Assembly: GCA_001897525.1 (NCBI GenBank)
Contig: MKTB01000033.1
Span: 1 to 64,000 of the forward strand
Direction of reading: 5' to 3'
DNA from: Bacteroidetes bacterium 43-16
Lineage (GTDB): Bacteria; Bacteroidota; Bacteroidia; Chitinophagales; Chitinophagaceae
Length of the DNA stretch: 64,000 nucleotides
Shown here: one piece after another, positions 53,193-62,600 of the stretch
How positions within the stretch are numbered: the stretch's first letter is position 1
Layout: every line of letters starts with the position of its first letter
Notes under the pieces: model-generated
Databases searched by the model: none
Seen by the model: the letters and a program-made list of their open reading frames with translations, nothing else
Told to the model about the DNA's origin: nothing
Translations under genes and position numbers: made by a program

Positions 53193-53627
53193 TTAGAACG
53201 GTAAATCGTCTGCTCCGCCCGGATCAAAGCTGGGTGCGCCCGTACCAGGTTGCGGAGGATTTTGATTGAATTGTTGTTGCGGGTATTGAGCTTGCTGGTT
53301 GTAGCCTTGCTGCGGTGGCGCTTGCTGGGCCATTCCTGCCGGGTCTACTCTCCATGCATTCAGGTTAGTGATATAGCGTACCTGTCCGTCTTTCTCCCAT
53401 CTGTTTCCCCTGATGTCAAAGCTCACACGAACGTCCTGCCCAACCTGGAAACGGTCGATCAGGCTACAGGCATTATTCACTAACTGGAAAGAGGCAAAAT
53501 TGGTAAAAGTCATGCCCGTGTTAGTTTGTTGCGAAATTTCTATTACGAACTCTCTTTTAGAAAAGTTCTCTTTGATTTGTTGTGTAGGTTGTACTTCAAT
53601 GAGTTTCCCTGTTACTTCTAAAGCCAT
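53193..53627 (-). CDS. DUF3127 protein with SSB-like C-terminal tail
   Basis: This 144-residue protein has the DUF3127 OB-fold-like domain (about 1-95; GKLIEVQPTQQIKENFSKREFVIE, RVSFDIRGNRWEKDG), a Gln/Pro-rich disordered linker (about 98-135) and ends in GGADDLPF. This layout is that of single-stranded DNA-binding proteins: OB-fold, low-complexity linker and an acidic tip like DDDIPF. DUF3127 has been proposed to bind ssDNA. I infer that the tip recruits repair proteins. Monocistronic. Confidence 0.85.
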   Translation of the reverse strand: MALEVTGKLIEVQPTQQIKENFSKREFVIEISQQTNTGMTFTNFASFQLVNNACSLIDRFQVGQDVRVSFDIRGNRWEKDGQVRYITNLNAWRVDPAGMAQQAPPQQGYNQQAQYPQQQFNQNPPQPGTGAPSFDPGGADDLPF

Positions 53628-53686
53628 GGATATATATTAATTTATTATTTCAAACTACAAATTTACACTAAAAATTGCTAAAGCTA

Positions 53687-53718
53687 AAAAAGCATAACTC
53701 CGGGGAATTATGCTTTTT
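53687..53718 (-). terminator. Intrinsic terminator of repeat-protein gene
   Basis: AAAAAGCATAA and TTATGCTTTTT form an 11-bp stem with a 10-base loop and, read on the minus strand, a T run. It lies 23 bases after the stop of the gene ending at 53741. Confidence 0.8.
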
Positions 53719-53740
53719 GAAATTCTTTTAAAGAAAAACC

Positions 53741-54283
53741 TTATAGTTCCCCGTTATAAAGTGCTTCATCCGCTGTTCTGCGCACACCATAATACTGGAA
53801 TGATTTTCTTTTATACCCTTTCTTGTAATAAGTATCGGTATTTCCTTCCTCAGGCATAGTTACCCAATCTTTTGTTTTAGGAATGTACCAGCGATACACT
53901 TCCACACGGTTTTCCATTCTTACGTTAGATACATAAAATTGGAAAGTTTTGTTCTCATAGCCCATTTTGATCATCTGATCATCAGTGTACTCATCTTGTG
54001 CAACAGAAATCTGATCTTTTGTAACAGGGTTTTCCCATGAATAAACGGCTATTCTGTTTACGCCCGGATCACGGAACGCATAGAATAATAAAGTTTTATC
54101 TTTAAATTTCCAGTTAAGTAATTGACCTTCCTGGAATTGATTCTCAGCTAAAGTTATATACGTTTTATCTTTTGGATTGTACCAACGGTACACTGCAATC
54201 AATTCAGGATTACGTTGAGCAAAAGCCGAACTTCCGATAAACACACCTGCTATAGCAGATAGTAGTACAATACTTCTTTTCAT
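53741..54283 (-). CDS. Secreted three-repeat protein (DUF5648-like)
   Basis: This 180-residue exported protein has a signal peptide (GVFIGSSAFAQ) and three repeats of about 45-50 residues that begin AVYRWYNPKDKTYIT, AVYSWENPVTKDQIS and EVYRWYIPKTKDWVT, each followed by a GYxxKxFQFY-like strand. The pattern resembles DUF5648, a beta-propeller-like repeat (YRFYNTSTGTH type) found on secreted proteins. The function is unknown. A promoter -7 box lies 43 bases upstream on the minus strand (54326-54333). Confidence 0.75.
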   Translation of the reverse strand: MKRSIVLLSAIAGVFIGSSAFAQRNPELIAVYRWYNPKDKTYITLAENQFQEGQLLNWKFKDKTLLFYAFRDPGVNRIAVYSWENPVTKDQISVAQDEYTDDQMIKMGYENKTFQFYVSNVRMENRVEVYRWYIPKTKDWVTMPEEGNTDTYYKKGYKRKSFQYYGVRRTADEALYNGEL

Positions 54284-54325
54284 AATTATCTTTGATATAA
54301 TAAATTCGAAATTTCTGCCAAATTA

Positions 54326-54333
54326 CAAAAGTA
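54326..54333 (-). promoter_or_regulatory. Promoter -7 box for three-repeat protein gene
   Basis: CAAAAGTA on the plus strand reads TACTTTTG on the minus strand, matching TAnnTTTG, 42 bases before the ATG at 54283. Confidence 0.5.
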
Positions 54334-54494
54334 TTTTTCTTTAACAAATTTTTCGAGGTTTTTTTTAACCAAATTTATTTTTATTTAAAATCAGGCCCGG
54401 AAAACTCTTTAAATCTTATGTGAGGGAGAAATGCTATTTTCGCAAGATATTTGATTACAATGGTTGAATGTTGTGATATTCAGCCCTTTTCCTT

Positions 54495-55628
54495 ATGTAC
54501 ATGCGCGACGTATATATAAATAGATTGTCTAAATTTTTGCCCAATGAACCTATCCCGAACGAGGGTATAGAAGAAGTGTTGGGCATGATCAATAATAAGC
54601 CTTCCAAAGCCAAAAATATTGTATTAAGAAACAACGGGATAAAGACCCGCTACTATGCATTTAAAGACGGGAAATCTACCCATTCTAATGCAGAACTGGC
54701 CGCCAAAGCAATTAATTTATTGTTTCCTGATGGCAAGCCGGAAATGGATGTACTCACCTGCGGAACTTCTTTCCCGGACCAGTACCTGCCCTCTCACGCT
54801 TCCATGACATTAGGGCTATTAGACACTAAAGATACGGAGGCTTACAGCTTTTCCGGGGCCTGCTGCACCTCTGTGCAGGGCCTTAAATATGCTTACCTGG
54901 CCATTGGCTCCGGTGATGCAGATACCGCAGTTTCTACGGGTTCAGAGAAGCTGTCTGCAATGATGGATGCTTCGAAATTTGACGGGGAAATTGAAAATTT
55001 AGACGCACTGAATAGTAACGGATATATTGCTTTTGAAAAAGACTTTTTGCGTTATATGCTCTCTGATGGTGCCGCGGCAGCTTACCTGTCTCATCAGCCT
55101 AATGAAGATGCTTTGTCTTTGCGTATCGACTGGATCGATATGACTTCTTACAGCAATGAACTGGACACCTGTATGTATGCCGGGTGCTTTAAAGATGAGC
55201 AGGGCAATGTGATCAGCTGGAAAGATGTGACGGAGAAAGAGTGGCTGACGAAAAGTATCTTTGCCGTGAAACAGGATACCCGTCTTCTGGGTGAATTTAT
55301 CGTGACCAAAGGGATCGACTTCCTGGAAGAGATCATCGCAAAGCGTAAACTTGACACCTCTGTCTATAAATACTTTTTACCGCACCTCTCCTCCGAGTTT
55401 TTCAGGAATGAGATCCACAAAGGACTGGTGGCAAGAGACATTTCCATACCCCTGGATATCTGGTTCACCAACCTGCATGCAGTAGGTAATGTAGGCTCGG
55501 CCTCTCCCTTATTGATGATGGAGGAATTGCTTTACTCCGGTAAATTGAAAAAAGGCGAGAAAATATTTATGATGATCCCGGAAAGTGCGCGCTTTGCCTA
55601 CGCTTACCTGGAACTAACCGTTGTATAG
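54495..55628 (+). CDS. darB: Beta-ketoacyl-ACP synthase III-like enzyme, DarB type
   Basis: This 377-residue thiolase-fold enzyme starts at ATG 54495 or two codons later (MRDVYINRLSKFLPN). The nucleophile Cys is in FSGACCTSVQGLKYA; the downstream segments with His (LDIWFTNLHAVGNVGSASPL) and Asn complete the KAS III-like triad. It is next to a DarA-type gene, and DarB condenses a beta-ketoacyl chain with an enoyl partner to make 2,5-dialkylresorcinols (as in flexirubin-type pigments). The pair stands without the rest of an aryl-polyene cluster. Confidence 0.85.
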   Translation: MYMRDVYINRLSKFLPNEPIPNEGIEEVLGMINNKPSKAKNIVLRNNGIKTRYYAFKDGKSTHSNAELAAKAINLLFPDGKPEMDVLTCGTSFPDQYLPSHASMTLGLLDTKDTEAYSFSGACCTSVQGLKYAYLAIGSGDADTAVSTGSEKLSAMMDASKFDGEIENLDALNSNGYIAFEKDFLRYMLSDGAAAAYLSHQPNEDALSLRIDWIDMTSYSNELDTCMYAGCFKDEQGNVISWKDVTEKEWLTKSIFAVKQDTRLLGEFIVTKGIDFLEEIIAKRKLDTSVYKYFLPHLSSEFFRNEIHKGLVARDISIPLDIWFTNLHAVGNVGSASPLLMMEELLYSGKLKKGEKIFMMIPESARFAYAYLELTVV

Positions 55629-55638
55629 CATTTACTGT

Positions 55639-56562
55639 ATGAAAAAAATACTCGTCATTTACAGTAGCCAGACCGGGCAGATGTCTGATGTGCTGCAGTC
55701 GCTGTGTGCTGATATTAAAGAAAAGGCCAGCATTGATTTTTTTAAGATCGAGCTGGAATCTCCTTTTCCCTTTCCCTGGAAAGATTATGATACCTTTTTT
55801 GATGCGATGCCGGAATCTGTATTAGGCATTCCCCAGGCGATAAAGCCATTGGCCATCCCCGATGCTGCAGGCTATGACCTGGTCATCCTGGGCTACCAGC
55901 CCTGGTTCCTTTCTCCCTCTGTTCCCTTCAACAGTTTTTTGCAGAGTGAATATGCCGCTGTGCTGAAAGGAAAACCGGTAGTGACGGTGATCGCCTGCCG
56001 CAATATGTGGCTGCGCGCGCAGGAGAAAGTGAAAGAAAGCCTGATCTCGCTGGGGGCGACATTAGTAGGTAATATTGCCCTGGACGATAAACATCCCAAT
56101 ATCGCTTCTACCATGTCCATCGTGCGCTGGATGATCCACGGGCAGAAGGAAGCTTCGGATAAGTATCCTGAGGCCGGTGTTTCTACCGGCGATATCAAAG
56201 ATGCCCGTCGCTTCGGACCTACGATACTCCGTGCTTTGGAGCAGGGCCAACTGGATACCTTACAAGCGCAACTGCTGGAGCAGGATGCGATACCCTTAAG
56301 GCCCAACCTCATCGTGATGGAAGGCAATGGGGCCAGGCAGTTTCCTAAATGGGCGGCCAATACCATTAAGCAGGGCAAGGCCGGCGACCCGGCCAGGAAG
56401 AAAATGCTGAAGAAATTTAAAGTGACCTTGTTTATTGCCATCTTTATCCTGTCCCCGGTTTCCGGTGGCTTAGCCAGGTTGAAAACACTGCTGACGAAGA
56501 AAAAGACTGCCGAAGACCTGGCCTACTTCAGACAGGTGGCCTTTGTGCCCGGGAAAATATAA
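55639..56562 (+). CDS. darA: Dialkylresorcinol condensing enzyme, DarA type
   Basis: This 307-residue protein starts at ATG 55639 (MKKILVIYSSQTGQMSDVLQ), 10 bases after darB; a TTG further upstream overlaps darB and is rejected. The N-terminal half has a flavodoxin-like fold (YSSQTGQ nucleotide loop, GYQPWFLSPSVP). Near the C-terminus a hydrophobic helix (LFIAIFILSPVSGG) could anchor it to the membrane. DarA closes and aromatises the chain made by DarB to a dialkylresorcinol. The flavin-type fold suggests a redox step, although this is family knowledge. Confidence 0.82.
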   Translation: MKKILVIYSSQTGQMSDVLQSLCADIKEKASIDFFKIELESPFPFPWKDYDTFFDAMPESVLGIPQAIKPLAIPDAAGYDLVILGYQPWFLSPSVPFNSFLQSEYAAVLKGKPVVTVIACRNMWLRAQEKVKESLISLGATLVGNIALDDKHPNIASTMSIVRWMIHGQKEASDKYPEAGVSTGDIKDARRFGPTILRALEQGQLDTLQAQLLEQDAIPLRPNLIVMEGNGARQFPKWAANTIKQGKAGDPARKKMLKKFKVTLFIAIFILSPVSGGLARLKTLLTKKKTAEDLAYFRQVAFVPGKI

Positions 56563-56607
56563 GTCCTTGTTTTATGGAAGTGAAGCAAATTGCCGTCATC
56601 AGGATAT

Positions 56608-57498
56608 ATGATGCCCAAACTTTTATTCATCCTATGTATTTTGCTCGGCCTGTGGAGCTGTGAAGCAACACAGGACCCGGTTTATCCGCCACACCTGTCG
56701 GATTGCTATCGCCTTCATGAACTTACGGAAAAGAAAGACCCTGCCCGGCCGGGAGAGTGGCTCTATAACAAACCCGGAGATATGCACCAAAGCCTGAAAG
56801 CTTACATAGCTTCCGGCCCCTACAGGACAGATTCCCTGCACAAAAAACTTTACCTGGTAAAGATCGGAGCCTTCGATGCGGATGCGCAAGCGATCTTTGA
56901 GCTTACGGTAAACTACCTGGCCGACTATTTTCAAATCGATACCGATACCATTCCTGCCCTGGATGCAGGGCTGATCCCACACGCTTTTAAACGTATCCAC
57001 CAGGGTGTGCCACAATTAAAATCTATCTATATCCTGGATAGCCTGCTGCCTCATTACAAACCTGCAGATGCCTTTGCTTTAATCGCTTTCACCAGTACCG
57101 ACCTGTACCCGGAGGATGATTGGAATTTTGTCTTTGGCCAGGCAAAATTAAGGAATGGGCTGGGTGTATGGAGCCTCGCAAGGTTGGGGAAAGAGGGCAG
57201 GGACAACCCATCTAATCAAACCTTGTTGCGTGCTTTAAAGATTGCCGGGCATGAGACGGGTCATATGTTCAGCATGCCGCATTGTGTCAACAATGTATGC
57301 AATATGAATGGCAGCAATTCGCTTGCCGAAAATGATCGCCAGCCCGAATGGCTGTGCTGGGAATGCCTTGCCAAGCTTTGCTACAACCGGAACATCAGCC
57401 CGCAGAAACATCTTGAGGCATTACGCGCATTCCATGAAAAAGCAGGTTCAGATGCCGCCATTATCCGCTACTACAAAACTGCCTTACAGCGTTTGTAA
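56608..57498 (+). CDS. Archaemetzincin-type zinc protease, lipoprotein
   Basis: This 296-residue protein begins MMPKLLFILCILLGLWSC, a lipoprotein signal (LWSC). The metzincin motif HETGHMFSMPHC near 214 is followed by CxM (CNM) and the CWEC pair, which matches the archaemetzincin signature HExxHxxxxxHCxxxxCxM...CxxC with all zinc ligands. Archaemetzincins are zinc proteases of mostly unknown substrate. Most known ones are cytosolic; a lipoprotein form would act in the periplasm or on the outer membrane. It is 45 bases after darA and may share its transcript. Confidence 0.88.
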   Translation: MMPKLLFILCILLGLWSCEATQDPVYPPHLSDCYRLHELTEKKDPARPGEWLYNKPGDMHQSLKAYIASGPYRTDSLHKKLYLVKIGAFDADAQAIFELTVNYLADYFQIDTDTIPALDAGLIPHAFKRIHQGVPQLKSIYILDSLLPHYKPADAFALIAFTSTDLYPEDDWNFVFGQAKLRNGLGVWSLARLGKEGRDNPSNQTLLRALKIAGHETGHMFSMPHCVNNVCNMNGSNSLAENDRQPEWLCWECLAKLCYNRNISPQKHLEALRAFHEKAGSDAAIIRYYKTALQRL

Positions 57499-57551
57499 AT
57501 CCGGGGTTGCCCGACTTTAGTTATATTTGCATTTGCTCAAAAGAAGAGAAG

Positions 57552-58289
57552 ATGCGTTATCAATCTATATTAACAGTTGTTATTTTCTTATTGTTTGCTC
57601 CTGGACTCAAAGCCCAGTTTAATGATACGACTCATTACATGGCGGCTTTTTCTGCTACCGGGAACTTTAACCAGACCAATGACGGCCTGACGATGATCTA
57701 TAATAACGGTCTGCGTTTCGGTACAAAGTTTGACCGTTTTCGTTTCAATAGTTCCGGCTCCTGGTTGTATGGAAAGAACCCGCAGAAGGTGAGTAATAAC
57801 GACTGGAATGCCTTGATGGACTTTAACCTGATCAGCAATCATCCGCCGTTTTATTACTGGGGCTTGTTCAACTTTACTTCCAGCCTGTCTTTGGGGATCA
57901 ATCACCAGTTCCAGTCGGGACTGGGCGTGGCTTATCGCTTCCTGGACCAGCAAAATTTTAATTTCAGTATCAGTAACGGGATTATCTACGAATTGAGTAA
58001 TGTGAAGACACCCGATACCAATGAATTGGTGTACCGGACCTTCCGGAACTCTTTGCGCGTAAGATTGAATTATACCTACAAAGAAATCGTAAAAGCATCG
58101 GCAGTTGTTTTTTACCAGCCTTCTTTAAATTACCGGAATGATTACATCATCACCAGCAATGCCAATATACAGGTGAAGATCTGGAAATGGGTCAACCTGA
58201 ACACTGCTTTGTCTTACAACAAAGTATCCCGTACCAATAAAGAGAATGTTATTTTCACCTACGGCATCATAGCAGAACGATTTTTTTAA
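57552..58289 (+). CDS. DUF481 outer-membrane protein
   Basis: This 245-residue exported protein starts at ATG 57552 (MRYQSILTVVIFLLFAPGLKAQ). The mature part is a series of amphipathic beta strands typical of DUF481 (salt-induced outer-membrane protein), ending in aromatic IIAERFF as many barrels do. It is probably a small outer-membrane barrel of unknown function. It begins 53 bases after the protease gene. Confidence 0.82.
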   Translation: MRYQSILTVVIFLLFAPGLKAQFNDTTHYMAAFSATGNFNQTNDGLTMIYNNGLRFGTKFDRFRFNSSGSWLYGKNPQKVSNNDWNALMDFNLISNHPPFYYWGLFNFTSSLSLGINHQFQSGLGVAYRFLDQQNFNFSISNGIIYELSNVKTPDTNELVYRTFRNSLRVRLNYTYKEIVKASAVVFYQPSLNYRNDYIITSNANIQVKIWKWVNLNTALSYNKVSRTNKENVIFTYGIIAERFF

Positions 58290-58386
58290 AACCATCTGTT
58301 ACTCCCGTTTCTGTACACGAAAAAAGTGATGGAAATGCAGGCCCGGGGCCCGATTCCACCACTCACTGTTTGATATTGGAAAGACT

Positions 58387-59559
58387 TTAATGATTGAATA
58401 TCTTCCGGATGTTTTGTGCCGCAAAGCCTGCAGAGGTAGTCATACCCTTGCCGCCAATGCCGGTCACAATATGGATGCGATCTTCTATAGTATGGCAGGA
58501 GATCTCTTCTTCATGCTGTGCGTAAAATCCGGCCCAGTTCTGGGCGATGTTCCAGTTGTCCAGTTGCATGATCTTTTTAGCTTCCCGGAGCATGATCTCG
58601 TTAATGTGCATATCGTTGTAGAACACGCTAAGGTCATCCTGGTCGGCTATAGGGGCATACTGGTGTGAATCGCCGATGATGACACTGCCATCTACTCTTT
58701 GCTTGAATAAAATATGGATACCGTAATCGCTGCAATCCTGCGGTACCTCTGCCGGGTCGAGCGCCTGGTAGCTGTCGCAGGCGGTGAAGCTCTCATAACG
58801 TCTTATGGTAAGGCCCGTAAGGATATTGCCCGGTAATACCGTATGTTGTTGCGGGCAGGTCGCCATCATATTCAGTTTAGAAACAATGAGTCCGCTGCCT
58901 GCAAATACTTCAGGAAAGAGCAATTTAAATTCTCTCCCGGAGCAGATGATGCAATGTGCCGCTTTATAGACCTGCTTATCTGCTGTAGTTATGGTCGCCT
59001 GCTCTGATCTTGTCGCTGCGTCCACTACGGGGCAATTGTTGCGGTAGCTGAACTGTTGGGGAAACTTAAGGAGCAGGAATTCCAGCATGCGGTGTATGAG
59101 TATTTCCGGTTCTGCAGATACCTCCTGTGGAAAATATAATGCCCCGGTGGCATAGTCAGCTTGCACCATAGGATATTTGTCCAGCAACTGCGCTTTGGTC
59201 CACAATTCAGAATGATAGTCTACTGCTTTAAATTTATCCTGCAATTCCTCCAGTACGGCCATTTCAGTGGTTGTGCTGGCGATGTAGCAGGATCCGTTGT
59301 TGCGGATACCTATATTAAAGTCTTCTTGTATCTCCTTGTATAGCTCAGTAGCTATGCGACCATATTCGTGCCATTCGCTGCCGGGAATAAGCCCGGAAGG
59401 AACTATCTGCCCGAAATTGCGTACTGTAGCTTCCTGGGCACGTTTATCCTTTTCCAGTAGCAATACTTTTTTGCCTGCTTTGAGGGCATGGTAGGCATGG
59501 AATATGCCGAGCGCTCCGGCACCGATAACCAGCAGGTCAAACTCTTGTGTCATGTTCAT
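58387..59559 (-). CDS. FAD-dependent oxidoreductase, TIGR03364-like
   Basis: This 390-residue DAO-type (PF01266) flavoprotein has the Rossmann FAD motif VIGAGALGIFHAYHAL, TVRNFGQIVPSG and the C-terminal GIGGKGMTTSAGFA. This matches TIGR03364, a family usually found near phosphonatase-like genes and thought to oxidise an aminophosphonate. No phosphonate gene is seen within the window, so the substrate is open. It is monocistronic. Confidence 0.85.
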   Translation of the reverse strand: MNMTQEFDLLVIGAGALGIFHAYHALKAGKKVLLLEKDKRAQEATVRNFGQIVPSGLIPGSEWHEYGRIATELYKEIQEDFNIGIRNNGSCYIASTTTEMAVLEELQDKFKAVDYHSELWTKAQLLDKYPMVQADYATGALYFPQEVSAEPEILIHRMLEFLLLKFPQQFSYRNNCPVVDAATRSEQATITTADKQVYKAAHCIICSGREFKLLFPEVFAGSGLIVSKLNMMATCPQQHTVLPGNILTGLTIRRYESFTACDSYQALDPAEVPQDCSDYGIHILFKQRVDGSVIIGDSHQYAPIADQDDLSVFYNDMHINEIMLREAKKIMQLDNWNIAQNWAGFYAQHEEEISCHTIEDRIHIVTGIGGKGMTTSAGFAAQNIRKIFNH

Positions 59560-59579
59560 TAGGTTCTGTACTTTAAAAG

Positions 59580-59611
59580 CGCTACAGCCCTGTTTTTACG
59601 GGGCTGTAGCG
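59580..59611 (-). terminator. Intrinsic terminator of LamG protein gene
   Basis: CGCTACAGCCC and GGGCTGTAGCG form an 11-bp GC-rich stem with a 10-base loop. On the minus strand it is followed by a short T-rich run. It lies 10 bases after the stop at 59622. Confidence 0.8.
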
Positions 59612-59621
59612 TATGGGTAAA

Positions 59622-62600
59622 TTAATGTTGGATTACCACTTTCTCTGTAGCGGACTTCCCGTCTGCACTGATCGTGATAAAGTATACGCCTGAAGGTAAA
59701 GCCTGTAGGTCCAGGTTAGTCTCTTTTGCATTTAATTCCTGTTGCAAACTTACTATGCCTATCTGGTTGTATAGGGTCACCCTGGCTTTTTGAAGCCCGT
59801 TCAAGCTCACTTTGAGCAGATCTTTTGCAGGATTAGGATACAGTTTAAAGGTACCGCTTGCCAGTGTTTTGATGCTGCTGGGCGCTTCTGTAGTGAAGGT
59901 AAATGGCCCTTGCCATGGATTCAATCCCAGTGCACAGCTGTCCTGGATATAGAATTCATAAGCTGTAGTATTGCTTAACCCGGTAAAGGTGTACTGAGCT
60001 GTGCCCAGGTTTGCGGCAATCGTGCCGTTTGCAGGGTCAAAGCCAACCGTTCCGTAGCTCAGGTTCCATAATGTAGCCCCGCTGGTCCAGGTTGCTTGTG
60101 CACCGCTGGCATTGATATTGCTTACCGTTACATTTTGTGCAGGTGCACAAGGCAGGGTAGTGAACGAGAATGGCCCGGTCCAGCCACTGTTGGCAATGCT
60201 GGAATTACAATTGGACCTTACATAAAAATCATAAGTCGTATTAGGCGTAGCAGCAGTCAGCTCATAGCGCTTGTCCACTACATTGGTCTGGATACCGAAA
60301 GCCGGGTTACCAAAGCCCTGTGTGCCCCAGCTTACAATATAATCCTGGGTTACCGTACCATTGTCTTCCCACTTTACCAGCATAGAAGCTGCCGTGATGC
60401 TGTCTGCATGTACATTAAACGGCTGCGGACAAGGGTTCAAAGTAGTGAAGTAGAAAGGCCCTACCCATGCACTGGCCGTAGTGGTATTACAAGAATCTTT
60501 AAGGTAGAACTTGTATACCTGTGAAGCGTTCAGGTTAGATAATAATACCGAAGAAGTAGTGCTGCTTACCTGCGTACCATTACCTAATGTAAAGTTTGCA
60601 TTGCCAAATTCAATCAAATGCTTGTTGGCGGTAGAAGTCCAGCTGATCGTAGCCGCACCGGTATCAATATTACCGGCCGTGATGTTTTGCGGTGTTGCAC
60701 AGGCTGGTGCAGCGAAGTCTGCTAAAATAAATTGTTGTACACCTGAAGGCTGCGTTACCTGTAATTGTTGTGCAGTCGTATTGTTCGTTGCGATGTTCTG
60801 TGTCCAAAGCGTATCGTCATTTGCTTTCCTGTTATACAGATGCAGGTTAGCATTATTCGTTACCGCATTAGGGTAGTTGCTGTAGTTGTAAACTGTTTTG
60901 TATTGTGCCATTTTATTGCCTGGTGTGAATACGCCAAAGTATTGATTTGTGGTACCCACTTGTGCAATGCCGGTAGTCCTGTTCGGGACACTGTTCACCC
61001 GGTAAATGTGTACACCTCTTGCATCGGCTGCGACTGAATCGATCGTGATCTGGCCCATGCCATTACTGTTCAGGCTGAGGTTTGTGCCATTCCAGGAAGC
61101 AGGATATACTTGTACACTGGTGTCGCCGATAGCAGCGCCGCTGATGACACGTTGAGGTGTATTCAGTAAGGTGCCGTTAAATACTGTGCCGCTTGCAGCC
61201 AGGTTGGTCAATACATTGCCTGCCGGCTCGTCCATACGGTAATAAGCCATCAGGTGAGTATCTGCAGGATTGATCTTATGGCACATATTGGCCCTGATCT
61301 CTTCTGCGGTCATTACTTTTTTCCATACACGCAATTCATCCATTCCACCTCTGAATTTAGGACCGTACACGCCGGTGCCATCCTGGCCTATACGCATGGG
61401 TAATACACCATCCAGGCTTAGGCCGGAGTCTGCCGCAATATTGATGGGAGTACCTGCCTGCACACCATTCAGGTAAGCCGTCAGGAAACCATTACGGTCT
61501 ACCACCATGGCAATGTGATTCCATTCTGCAGGATCGGGCACATTGATGTCATAGTCCCTGCGCGTACCACCTGCAGGTTTGAAGTTGAAACGCAGGTTGC
61601 CGTTGCCGTTCCAGCACCATAAGATACCCGTATTCTGGCCGCTGGCCCAGTTTTTATTACCGATAAAGGCCGGGTCGCTGGAAGGATTGTTGAAGCGGAT
61701 CCAGGTTTCTAAAGTATAGCTGCGGAAGGCCATAGCACCGGATAAAGAATCGCCCAGGTTCACGTGCTCATTGGCTGCAGTACCCTGGAAATTCATGGCA
61801 TAACCGCTACCGTAGTTGCTGTAATCAATCGCTGTAGTAAAGGTATAAGGTCCTGCCCAGGCGCTGGCACTGTTGATAGAAGCACAGGTGTCTCTCACGT
61901 AGAAAGTATACACTGTATTGCTTTGCAGATTGTTGAGCGTATAGTTAGCCGTATTCAGGTTATTGACGGTTGTGCCACCGCTGCCAGGCGTGAAGCTTCC
62001 TGCGCCATAGGCCAGGTTCCAGGCATTGGAACCACCAGTAATCCAGCTGAGCTGTGCAGAGTTAGTGCTGATATTTTGCGCGTTTAATGCTGAAGGTACA
62101 TTACAGGTCAGAGAGGTAACGAAGCTACCGATGATCAATTCCTGCCTGCCAGATACAGCTGTTTTGCTGAGGGTATTATTCGCAGCATCTTTTGTAGCTG
62201 CCCACAGTCCCCATACAGAGTCCATGCTGTAACGCTTGAAGAGGTCGATACCACCTTCAAAAGTATTGGCAGCAGGGAAGTTGGTATAATTGTACACCAG
62301 GTTATAGCTGGTCGTATCCGTTACCGGGAACACGCCATAATAAACATTGTTGCTGCCGGGATTGCTGATGCCTGCAGTCGTGTTGGGCACAGCATTTACT
62401 TTGAATAAATGAATACCAGTGGTATTATTGTTGATATTGTTCAGTTGTACATTCCCGTTGACCGCAGAGTTAAGGCTTAATGTATGGCCGGTATAAGAAG
62501 CCGCATATAATTGTGCAGATTCATCACCTATAGAAGCACCGCTGGCAATGCGTGCAGGAGTATTGACAAAAGTGCCATTGAAAAAGCCGGTACTGCTCGC

